Below, in pieces: positions 37,153-48,363 of a stretch of 64,000 nt of DNA. The stretch is taken from assembly GCF_901000735.1 (NCBI RefSeq), contig NC_081545.1, positions 36,015,634 through 36,079,633 of the forward strand, read 5' to 3'. The notes below the pieces were generated by a model, which saw only the letters and a list, made by a program, of their open reading frames with translations, had not been told where the DNA came from and ran no database searches. The position numbers were made by a program, and so were the translations under genes. The stretch comes from Corylus avellana. Lineage: Eukaryota > Streptophyta > Magnoliopsida > Fagales > Betulaceae. Positions within the stretch are counted from its first letter, which is position 1. Each line of letters starts with the position of its first letter.

Positions 37153-37190
<38 letters not shown>
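37153..37190. repeat. (AT)n(AC)n microsatellite
   Basis: About 15 AT units pass into a short AC run. This is intergenic and likely to be length-variable. Confidence 0.9.
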
Positions 37191-39324
37191 TATTCAAGGT
37201 GCTGTTCTTGAGGGACATCAAATTCCATGCGTTGGTGTTCAAACACGCATCTAGAGATGTAGTGTTCTTACATTGTCCTATTTAAATGAGAAATTTATTG
37301 AGGGGGATACTTTAATTTTTGTCCATCATTATCATGGTTGACCTTGGCCTTTAATTGAGAGTGGTGGGGAGTTGTGTTTTGTGTGTAGGACTAACATATA
37401 TACATCCATCTTTTAGCTGGTCGTTTTGGGGATGCCAATTACTTAATATTGCACACGTTTCGATAGCAGATTGAGATTGGTCTAACCACTGCTATAGATA
37501 AAAGAAATGGTTTGACCACCCCCAATGCTTTGGTTGAAAGGTGATTAAACTATCTTGTGATTAAAATTGGTAGTTTGGAGACTAAAAAGATGGTTCGGTC
37601 ACTTCTAATGAATATCCTAGTAACTTCATATTATTAGAAGCTACCCTTTTTTCTCTTTCTTTCTGATGCAGATCAATTGAAGTTGGCAGAACGCTCCTTC
37701 TGAAGTCCTGTTCAAACCCTTTTGTTGTTTTTAGGGTTTATGTCGGCGGCCGTCCAGACGGGTCTAAGTCCAGTCCGAACGAGCTCCATAGCTTTTTAAT
37801 ATTTTCATGTTTTAGCCATGGCCGTCCAAACAGCCATATGTCCCATCCGGATGGGCGCCGTAGGTTTTTAATTTGATTTATTTCGTAGTATAATTAGGGT
37901 TAAGGTTTAGGGGCCTATAAATACATGCTTATAACCTCCAAAAACATAGTTGTTGTTTATGAATCAGTTTGGATGAATAAAAAACTTCAAAGTTGAGCTT
38001 CCTTCATATTTTCCTTCAAGCCATAAATAGACTCTATAATTTTGAAAAGAATTCTTAAATCTTTGATAGACTCAAGATCTGAAATTATTTATCCCGTTCT
38101 TTATTGATATTCTTCGCTACAGCCCACTAAGTCACGCTGCATCACTTTGTCTCTTATATATTGTCACGATCTGAACCGTTCATTTTAAATGAATGACTCA
38201 TATAAGAGATATTGCACGGACATGATATTCAAAGTACTGCATCAAATCTCAATTCCGGAATATAGAAAAACATCAATTGAGAGGAAAAAACTAATGAAGC
38301 TATGTAGGATAACAGCTAGGTTGGGCTCCTCTAGACAATAATAATAATAATATTTTTCGTCTCATTTATTTATTTATAATGAGGCAGTATTAGTTATTAT
38401 TGTTATTATTAATTTTTGGTGTCAGAGTCAGCTTATGAAAGAGATCCTAATTTAACAACAACAACCCCACAAAATTGATCCCCTATGCACTAGCAGACAA
38501 CAAGCCGACCATGTCCTTCGTAACTCCTTACTCCTCCCAACCTTTTAACATGACCTATCAACTAGCTGTTGCTGAGTTACTTAAAGTTAAAGAGACTACT
38601 TTTTTATTTTTTTTATTTTTACAATTCATGTAAAATTAATTTGGAATTTGGTGGGCAAGACCCTAGCAGATAAGTGGAGTCTTGACCTTCAAGTCTTTGA
38701 GACATGAATTTAATTTGACTTCATCTTCATGTAATGATTTATGGAATAGACTTTCTGTAACAATTTATATATGGATTGTAAACACGTTATACAGTAATTC
38801 ATACATAAAGAATTATGGATTAGAAGAAGAAAAAAAAGCAAAGCTTCTGGTCAGCACACAACGTGTTACACATGGTGCTCATACTCACTGTACACGGCTG
38901 CATGCTACCTTGACCGAAAGCAGGGGGTTTTGTCCCTTTTTAGGATTTTGTCAGTTTTTCCACATGATTAGTAAATCCTAGACCAATTTAATATAAAATT
39001 AGTAAATTAAGATTATAATTGATATATTTAATTTGATTCGAAGCCATTTCTTACCTTTTATGATGAAAAAAATGCTTGGTAATATAATTTTTATTATTAT
39101 TTGTAATAGTAAAAAAAATTAAAGAATAAAATTTGATAAATATATAGTGAGACTTGAAAGAGACGTTGTAGTATGATATCAAATACGATGTGGGATTTTA
39201 CACGTTTGTGGAAACACGACCGTCAAAGCTACAGTAATTCCACTTTTAAAGTCAAAGGAAGGAGTTTCGATTGAGTGAGAATAGAGGCGTTGGAATTTTT
39301 CATCCCAGCCTCTCTATTTCTCTT

Positions 39325-39335
39325 TATATATAAAA
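39325..39335 (+). promoter_or_regulatory. TATA box of the NAC gene
   Basis: TATATATAAAA lies 182 bases before the ATG, with a (CT)n leader repeat at about 39418-39440 in between. Confidence 0.6.
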
Positions 39336-39506
39336 CAAGCCTGTCTTTCCCCAACCTAGAACTACAAGCCCACACCACACCACACGTCTGTCTCTCTGTC
39401 TACCTTTCCTTTTGGATTCTCTCTCTCTCTCTCTCTCTCTCACACATTAATTTGTTTTACAACATATATTCCAACGTTGGTTGAAATTGGTTGAGAAGGT
39501 GGGAAG

Positions 39507-40512
39507 ATGGAGAAACCCGGCTGTGTCATCAATGGAGGGATCAAGCTGCCCATTGGCTACCGCTTCCATCCCACCGATGAAGAGCTTCTGGTTCACTACT
39601 TGAAGCGCAAGGTCTTGGCTTTGCCATTGCCCGCTTTAGTCATTCCTGAGTTCGACGTTTTCCAGACCCATCCTTGGGGCTTGCCAGGTCAGTACTGGAA
39701 TTAAGGGAAATCATTCTTATTATTTTCTTTTAGATATTTTATACACCCACATTTTATGCGATGAGGGTTTTCAAATTAATGCGACCATTGTTGTACAAAA
39801 TTAAATTAAATGTTAATTGGTCGAAAATGGGTTGTAGGTGATTTGAAGGAAAAGAGGTACTTCTTTAGAATTAGAAAGAGGAGTGGTAGTGAGGATAAGA
39901 GCAAGTGCAAGAGAGCTGCTGGTTCTGGTTACTGGAAGCGTGTTGGGAAAGAGAAGCAAATATTAGCTTCTGAGAGCAACCAAGCACTTGGGATAAGGAC
40001 AACTCTAGTTTTCTCCGAGAGGAAATGCTCCAATGGAAGTAAAACAAGATGGGTCATGCACGAATACCGTCTTCCCTACTCCACCCTGCAGGTATATATA
40101 TATATGCATTCCACATGGATTTGAAGGAAAATTATTTGAATTTGAATGAAATTAATTATATATATATATATAGGATGAAAAGTAATGGTTTTGTTTGTGA
40201 ATCCATGTATGTATCCAGGTGTCTGGGATGGAAATGGAAGATTGGGTTGTCTATAGTGTATTTCAAAGAAAGACAAGCCCTGCAAAACAAAGGTTCATTT
40301 CTCATCAGCGCTCTAACACCAAGAAAACTAGGAGATTGGAAATGGAGGTGATTGCTCCAATGGAAGACAGCTCTGATTTGGGCCCTCCTCAACCTAATTG
40401 TTCATCATGTTCGAGTGAAATCACTGAGGTCTCTTCTAATGGGTTAGATCAGGAAGAAACAAGCTCCCCCAATATTTGGTTTTCTTCATTTTCATGTATG
40501 AGACAGCCTTAA
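39507..40512 (+). CDS. NAC-domain transcription factor (short, NAC083/NAC095-like)
   Basis: Three exons: 39507-39687, 39838-40091, 40219-40512; phases 1 then 0; 242 aa. The two introns sit at the usual NAC-domain positions. NAC subdomains: [19 protein letters not shown] (A), [18 protein letters not shown] (B), [15 protein letters not shown] (C), [18 protein letters not shown] then [12 protein letters not shown] (D), and [14 protein letters not shown], then [12 protein letters not shown] (E). The fold acts as a dimer binding CGT[GA]-type sites. In subdomain D the usual YWKATGKDK reads YWKRVGKEK, a change in the DNA-contacting strand. The C-terminal tail is only about 80 residues, Ser-rich, with no membrane helix. 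The sequence resembles NAC083/NAC041, while map position between GDPD and BAR genes matches Arabidopsis NAC095 (At5g41090). I cannot separate these without a tree. Confidence 0.92.
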
Positions 40513-43430
40513 TTAAATTTAAAACCACCTCGTAATTTGAGACTTGAATCATATCTGATATGTGCAACTGTTGTGCAACAAAAGAGAATTAATGGCCTAA
40601 AAGAAAAAAGAAGAGATTTTTAACTGTTTCAGGGGCTCAAGAGATTGTGTTGTGCAAGCAAATCCTTAATTATAATATTCTTTCCCCACCAGCTTCATTG
40701 GTTTTTATGAAATGGAAAAGAGGTGGCATATGGCACTGATGGTTGCTCAGAATCTAAGGTTTTATTATCAAAAAGGCAAATGATTTTTGAGACAAAAAGA
40801 TAATCCAAAGTAATAAAGTAATTAGAGGAATACATACAAAAAAAAAGCATCCAAAGAATTCTGCAAAGATGTTCTGTATCATCTAATCATGACTTTGTGA
40901 AAAGAAGCACTCCCTTATGGGCAATCCCACAAAGATGGTGGTAGCTAGTGCCACAGAGCATCTGCACACATGGGGGTGATTCACATCCATCTTGTCGATC
41001 CTCTGTTTTCTTTTTCAAATGATTTAGAGCATCTGATAAATTAATTATTCAATATATTGAGAACTTAATATATATATATATACCCCATTAATGGTTTCTT
41101 TCTTCTAACGAATCTTCATGACTTTTTTTCACTTAATGAATTAGTTTAAGCAACATTAAAAACAAAACAAAAATGCAGAGAGATTCTCCATCATCTTCAG
41201 TTGCTGTGGAGTTCAAAATGATTGCATATAAACAATGCGTTGGTTTTGGTTGTGTTGGAGAAGGTAACCAGAAAACAAAAGTTTTTTAAAATTTGCTTCC
41301 AGGCTTTGGACAACGCAACCCCTCGTGGCCCGTGGGGGCTGAGAATAAGATTCCTTCTGTCAAAGGGTTGGAGCCTAACGGGAGAGCTAGACATCCATGG
41401 TTATTTAATTAATTAATAATCCAGGCTATGAGGCTAAGGGGAGGAACATGAAATAAATATTTGGTAGGTAAAATTATTTTAAAGAAAATGCGATCAGAAT
41501 ATTAGAAGCGTGCAATCTTTTGAAAGACCTCAACTAGCTAGTTGGCAGGACCCCTTCCAAGTGGGATGACGAATCCCTCACATGTATATTATTATGTATA
41601 CTGGTGTGGACAGCATTAAGATCATTTCTAAAAAGATATAATGCTCATTCTTTCAATTAAGGCATCAACTTGTTGGGCATCACAGATGTATAACAAAATC
41701 ACTTAATTAGGAAAATCTGGGAGTTTTGTCTATTTGTCTTGTTAAGCCATGAGAAGTACACCAAGGAACAGGATTTAAGATTAACCATATTGATTGATAT
41801 GTTTCATAATGTCAGGAGCTTCTGTTTGTTCATGTGTTTTAATTTGTGAAGTGTTTTTATTTTTTGATTAAGTTTTCTGATGCGACAAAAAGGCAAAATA
41901 TATATTGTTTGTGTTTGAGTTGTGTGTAATATTTTTATTTTTGAGAAGAGAAAACAAAATATATAAAACAAAAAATGTAACAAATGGATTGAGCTTTTAT
42001 ATATATATATGTGTGTGTGTGTTTCTCTTACAAAGGTTAGCATTCACACCCAGCTAGCCAAATGTTATTTTGGTTAGTCGAGACCTATATTTAGGTGAAA
42101 ATGTAACTGTATCTTACTAGCTATTTTAGCATAAACTTAGTGAGCAATATTGTACGTAGCTCACCAAATGTTAAAAAAAAAAATTAAATTAAATTAACTC
42201 CTAATAAGATATGTACGTGACTTTAAGATAAATGCTTTGAAAAAGGAAGAATATTTAAATAGTAAAAGCAGATAATTATAAAGGGCGAAGTAAAAATTAA
42301 AAACAAAAAGAGAGAAAAGTTTATTGTGGGCGTGTGGTGAGGGGCGGAGGCAGAAAAACGAGGGGATCGGAGAGTGGTGTTTCTTGTAGGAGGGGTTTAG
42401 AATCCTTTAATACGAAATATGAAAGCTAGCTAGCAAGTAAAATTCTCTACGTCACACTTTATATATATTTGGGTGAAAGTCAAAGGTGGATGAGAAGAAT
42501 TGTGTTGTGGGCTGTGGCGTAAATTGCTGACTTTTCTTCCTAAGCTTTTGCCCCCTAAAGTGGGCCTCGTATCATTCGGGAAGATCACAGCCGTATCTTC
42601 AGCTCACCTACATATGTCCATTTCAAAGGATGGATGGGTTTCAGAATATATTGGGAAACTATAGGATTGCATGTTCTAAACCATCGGTAGCAAATGTGAA
42701 CAAAAAACTGGTTTTTTGCTCACTTTATCACAATTATTACATACTAAATTAAGCCTGAGTACGTTAACTGGCTATATTTCTTTGTGTTTTCATTCTGCCT
42801 TTCCTTTTCTTTTCCCAATCACAAATTAATATATACATTAAAAAAATACTCAAAAAAAAAAAAAAAACAAAAAAGAGTTTTCACTTTTAATTATCACATA
42901 TCACTTTAAATCAAAAAAGACAAGTATTTACTTGACAAACTCTCCGCAATTTAATGCCTAAATTAGGATAATAATTGTGAGAGATGTTAAAAAATAAATA
43001 AATAAATAGACTGCCAATCCACATATTCGGGCAGGTATGTTTCAAATGATCTCTGGTCAAATTACTAAGATCCCAATTCAAATATAGTGTTTTGGTTACA
43101 TGTCAAGATTCTAGTCCAAAGGAAAAGAGAATGGATAGGGAGAAAGATGGATAATGGGCCGCCAATGGAAGTGGAGGATTCTCATGATTTCTCAACACCG
43201 GCCTCAAAATATTAATTAAACTAATTTAAATTAATACCATTGTGAAAAATTGAAACCTATCGTTTGTGTGGTTATCGATCGTTTCCCTATATATAATTTC
43301 TTTCATACCTCTAATTAAACCGAGACCCTTTGGACACTTTGTGTGATCCTCTGGAGAAGGATCTGATCTGGTCATCTGCTCCTTCTTGATCTCTTGTTTC
43401 ATGTCCCTCCTCCTCCTCCAGTCCTTCTCA
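40513..43430. other. Intergenic between NAC and MGCG genes
   Basis: No gene is supported. There are short (TA)n tracts (about 41067-41082 and 42000-42010) followed by (TG)n, and an A-run near 42855. The stretch before 43431 is probably promoter and leader. Confidence 0.4.
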
Positions 43431-45267
43431 ATGGGTTGCGGCATTTCAAATTTTGGCATTGAAAATCTGGCAGTCCCAGGTTGCTTTACAAACAACTTCC
43501 ATCAAGACAATGCTCAACCCACTAATTATCAGGATGCTGATAATGCCCGGAAACAGACCCTGAAAAATATCAAGACGAGGAGCGTTGATTCTGATGAATC
43601 GATGGAGAAGAAAGAGGAGCCTGAAAATGAGAAGGAAGAGCAGGAGGGCCTCGGCAAGGAAAAGATCGAGGAGCATAGGCAGAGTATTGAAGATGAGGAA
43701 ACAGAGCTTTGTGATGAGAGGGAAGATAGCCTGATTGCTTCTGTATCGCCAAGTTTTAAGGTCTACTGCCTCGACAGTGACTCGGAGAATAGCAACAACA
43801 AATTTGGTGAGTTTTCTTCAATTTTTCCACTTCTTTCATTTTCAAGAATTGGTAAAGATTTTCCCTATTTTTTTTTTTTTCCTCAAATGATCATGAAAAA
43901 GGGGCATGAAAAATTGAGTTATATTGCTTGTACGTACAAAGATTTTATGCAGAATCATTGCTACAAAGACACGTGTCGACAATGCCATGCCAATCATGCT
44001 TTTTCCGCGTATGATAGCTCATTGGTTGCATATTTTGCATTTTGCACGTACATGCTCTGTATGCATGCAGCCATGCAGGGTATTAAATGGTATGATATAC
44101 GAGTTTCACAATGCCATTGTCATCCATATATAGTTCTCCAAAGGGACATTGGAATGGTCAAAGTAACGGGTACTTTGGAAATTTCTAGAGTAAAATTAAG
44201 AATTGTTTTGGTGGGGGAAACATTTGAGATCGAGAAGTTGAAAATTGGTTTGGTAAAATTTTTGAAAGAGTGTTTTGTAAAAATAAAAAATTGAGAAATA
44301 TGTTTAATTATTGGATAAAAAATGGAAAAATAAAAACCCTTAAAAATAGTGTTGTCACCCGTGGTGAGATCGGGCATCCGGCAACCCTGGTAGTAGCTGC
44401 CAAATCTGTCAAGGCCGGCAACCACCGCTAGACTCCCCGGCTGAGTGGCCACCACCCCCAACTAGCACCACCAAGTTTTATTTTAAGAAAAATATTAAGT
44501 TGTCTTTTCAGAAAAAAAATATGTTGTGTTTTATTTGTTTTAGAAATATTTTGAGTTTTGTAATTTGTTTTAAAAAATGTGTTAAGGGTGAGAGCCACAT
44601 ATGTAAATCCGTTTGGTTAAGTAGCATTTAAAAAAAGTTTTCTAGTCTTTAGGATTTGGATATGTAGTAAAAGGCATGCTTTGGTGTTTGTTTTCATTAG
44701 TTCATTGAACAAAATTTATTTTGAGGGTTTTTTCTTTGTTCTTAATGGATTCCATTTACTTTTCTGTGGATTCCAAACGCTTTGCCTTGTTATCGTGCAT
44801 TTTTCTTATTAATTTATACGTACCTTCCAATATCTTGTGCAGGTGATGGAGCAAAAAGTGAAAACAAGTCAAAGGTGTGTTTGGATTCTGACAAGGGAAA
44901 ATATATTTTAGTCGGCTCTCATATCAAATAATACAAATTTGAGATAGAACTTACTTTTAAAAACCAACTTGGAAAGGGAAAGTATTCAAAAACTTATATA
45001 TACATGATTAATACTGTACTTAAGTAATGTGAAACACTTAAGATCATAATTAAATGTGAGAAGATAAAATTCTACGATTGTGAATAAATTTTTGCATATA
45101 TGTAACTACCCTTCGAACTTAACGTTTTATTATTTCTGTTCTTTTGGACGCTGCAGGTGTCTACGATCCAAATAGACAGTAAAGGGAGAAAAGGAAGAGG
45201 ATTTAGGAGTGTTTTAAGAAAGACCAGGCCTGCAGGAAAGAAAACATCTTTTCGAGAAAATTCCTAG
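43431..45267 (+). CDS. Small acidic protein with N-terminal MGCG acylation motif, function unknown
   Basis: Three exons: 43431-43806, 44843-44874, 45157-45267; phases 1 and 0; 172 aa. Exon 2 is only 32 nt. I chose the ATG at 43431 because MGCGISNF gives Gly2 and Cys3, a classic myristoylation/palmitoylation pair. An in-frame ATG at 43401 would add MSLLLLQSFS and hide it. The middle of the protein is strongly acidic and probably coiled or disordered (EKKEEPENEKEEQEGLGKEK). The C terminus switches to very basic (SKGRKGRGFRSVLRKTRPAGKK). No enzyme motif is seen and I do not recognise the family. Membrane association through the lipid anchor and basic tail is inference. The neighbouring PAT gene need not be related. 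Open reading continues about 160 codons past the donor at 43807, so intron retention would give a different C terminus. Confidence 0.68.
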
Positions 45268-48200
45268 CTAGAAACTGGTTGGAAAATCTGCATAATGGTT
45301 TCTTAGAGACAAGGAATTAATCTTCCCTTTCATCAAGCTTTCTTTATTCCTTTTATTTTATTTTATTTTATTTTATTTTATTTCTAGTTTTTCTTCCTTA
45401 GAATATTTTCTGTTCTTGAAGACTATAGTACCATTCTTAATGTAATGCATAATTAAGCTTTTGCTGATTGAGGAACAGTACGATCGAAGACTAAAAGGGT
45501 CATAAGCTTGGCTTACACTTCATAAGGCGGCAGCTTTTGAAAATGGTTACTCTTTCGTGTCGTCATTCACACATTCTTACTTCCTTAGGCATCAAGGAAC
45601 CAATGCCTTTTTGACCGAAGAATTAAGCTCTTTATTCCAACGACAATGGCCTAGGAAAAATGAGGAACAGTAGATTCTCTGTTTTTATTGACAAACATAT
45701 ACAAGAATACAATGTTGATTTGTAAAGTTTCTAACACATTCTTCGCACCCATAACTTATTCCACGTAGAATTTCATCGCAACGGAATGGGTCCAATTCTG
45801 ATATGAACTGAATTTATCGGGATTGAGACGTGTTGTGTAAGATATATAGGATACAGTAAATGAGGAGCACATTCTAATTTATAGATAATATATTGTCATC
45901 ATACGTAAGCATGCATGCAGTTCTAATGCAGCAGTAGAAGTCTTAGAAGACATTAACATCAGTGGGGGGGTCATGGGGTCGTGTCAAGTTGGGCATAATT
46001 CCCTTCCACAACACTTGTGCCAAACCATGTAGTTGTAGATGTTCCTTATTCTTGTTCCTGCTGCAGGTAGGAGTTGGTCTTAATCGTTGGTCATCGAGAA
46101 TCCACCTGATCAGATAGGAAAACATACTTTTCGTCAACATTTATTACTAAATTTCCCATTTCCTAGTTTGAAACGCCACAACTTAGACCCACCATATATA
46201 TTAGTTAAGATTTTTGGGTACTATGATTTTTTTTACAAATTTACGAGATAATTCATATATTATGAAAATAAGTGTTAAGTAAATTGTTACGTGACAATTC
46301 ATAATTTGTTAGTTGGCGTAATAAATATTATGGGAACTAAACACATTAAATGTTAGACTACTACATGCCCATTTATATTTAAGTGATTGATACAATATAT
46401 AATACATAAACTGTCGTATTAAAGTTATTATAACTCATACGAATAATAGTAATCTCTATTTCATAATATATGATCCCAAGTGTTTGAGCTATCTATTGAT
46501 AACGGGATGTAATCAAGTAACCGGTGGTCAAAGTAAGACACAGTTTACATTCTAGAATACCGCTTCCTTCCTTTGTCAGCAACCTCTGACTTTTTGACTC
46601 TTTGATTTGGTACAACTAGAACTGAGACATGGCGTATCCCATCCTGTCCCTGCCACGTCGGACTCCCCTGAGTCCTGGCATGGTTTCTCTACATCTCATT
46701 CGTTAAGCTCCACAGTGCATCCACCTCGATGATTTCACCATCTCTCACGGCCCCATACATATAAACGCCAAAAATGCTGATTCTCGACTGCATTATGCGG
46801 CCCTGAATATTATTGACGATGGTTCTAACTTCTAACTTATTTTCTGTCCGTATAAGAGACGGGACGAAAGCCTTACGCTGATTATCATCACTCCTTACCC
46901 TGGTTTTCTCTCGTCCACGTCATTGTAGAACATCGGAGTTGTAAATGCCGATACAAGTCATGGGTGAAGATGGCTGCAATCGATCCTTTTCTTCAAGAGA
47001 TTCTATCGGTTTGAAAAACTGGTGTGAATGTATCCAATACAAGCACCAATTAAATTTTTAATTCCACTCCAACCGATTGCTCGAACAAAAACCTTTTCAT
47101 ACCAATTAGGCACTTTTTGTCCATCCAGGTTGCACTTTGAGGTTTTATATTTTTTAGGCTTCTTTTTTTTAAAAAAAATAAAAAAATAAAAAATTATAAA
47201 CTTCATTTATATGGGCTTGATATTTTTTAAAAGCTTTTCATGAGCTTTTCTAGATGGTAAATACACTCATAAATTGTAATATGAAAATACAAGTTGAATG
47301 GTAAACATTGGGCAATACTAATATTTGTAGACTGATCGAATTCTAACATGAAAAAATACATATATTTATAAAAACGTTAGGCAATAAAAATAAATTGAAG
47401 AAAAATTACAAAATATAATAGAATTAAATTACATTTGATGAAAAATATTACAAATTAATTTTCTTTAATTACCTTAAATATTATATTCTACTATTTGCTT
47501 GCATATGTATGAATAGCGAATATAATATCTATCGGTCCAAAATGAATTGTTGAAAATTCGCGCAATAACTTTCTAAAGCTCAATCTCTTGCTTGTCGGGT
47601 AGATAGACGTCTTTTTGAAAATTTGCCTGTAACTCATGCATATGGGTGCAAATAGCAATCGCGGGCTGATTTTTAATTATCCACGTGACTATTTCTACTT
47701 GCAAGTTGTAACATCAAAGATGAAAGTAAAATAAAAATTAAAAAATGTGGCGTATAAGATTAATCCTACCAATACTAATATATCCGTACTAGATATTTCC
47801 TTTGCTCCAAACTCGGAATGTTTGAAATTATTCCCTCGGGGGTGTACTCATCAAGTTCCTATACGCGCGCGTAACGGGCATGGATGGTCGTTCAAAGTAA
47901 GAGCGGAGATCTCTGACTCACCAATGGCAATGTTTGATGTAATGTACAAACTATAGAAATCGCATACTCGCCGCCCTACGCAGCTCACCCTCATCAATGC
48001 CTACTTGTCAACACCTGAGCCGTGTGATAGAGATCGTCTCGAGTGAATTACCACAATTGGCCCTTTCAAAAACACGTGTTGTTCAAGCAGCAAGTGCAAT
48101 TTCGCTTCGGTGAACGACGTTAGAGTTACCTTGCCTCTCTCTTTGATCTGTTACGAGTCGTTTTGACCGCGAGCTTCTTCTTCTTTGCTCTTCTTCTCAA

Positions 48201-48363
48201 TGTCGTTAAAGTTATCGAATAAATAAACCCTAAACACTTTGCCCATGGATTTGGAGTTCCGACGGATTTGAATTCTGAGGGAAAGGAGAGGATTTGATTT
48301 GATTTAATTGTTTTTGGTGAGTGTTTGGTGGCTCTTGGTTAGGGTTTAGGGTTCCGCAGGGAA
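45268..48363. other. Intergenic between MGCG and BAR genes
   Basis: (TTTTA)n lies at 45351-45383, probably in the 3' UTR of the MGCG gene. No gene is supported. An AAACCCTAA telo-box at 48225-48233 lies 131 bases before the next ATG, as in many housekeeping plant promoters. Confidence 0.4.
45351..45383. repeat. (TTTTA)n pentanucleotide repeat
   Basis: Six to seven TTTTA units lie 84 bases downstream of the stop of the MGCG gene. Confidence 0.9.

Larger units (their letters stand above)
34022..39506. other. 5.5-kb intergenic region, repeat-rich
   Basis: No gene is supported. Contents: dispersed repeat at about 34275-34545 (relative of 23886-24052); (ATA)n at 34574-34598; GGTGG/CCACC repeat fragments at 35340-35405 and 37450-37620; a word TTTGTCAC.ATCTGAA.C shared by about 35430 and 38160; (GAT)n near 37036; (AT)n at 37153; and a possible LTR remnant at about 37670-38120 (starts TGATGCAG, holds CCTATAAATACATG, ends near CGCTACA). 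The last 200 bases are NAC promoter and leader. Confidence 0.4.

Noticed and set aside
44120..44461. 113-codon - strand frame opposite the MGCG gene intron
   Set aside because: It crosses a repeat fragment and the intron; no domain is seen.
47747..47956. 69-codon frame upstream of the BAR gene
   Set aside because: No recognisable similarity, no leader or introns; it probably occurs by chance in a GC-richer promoter region.
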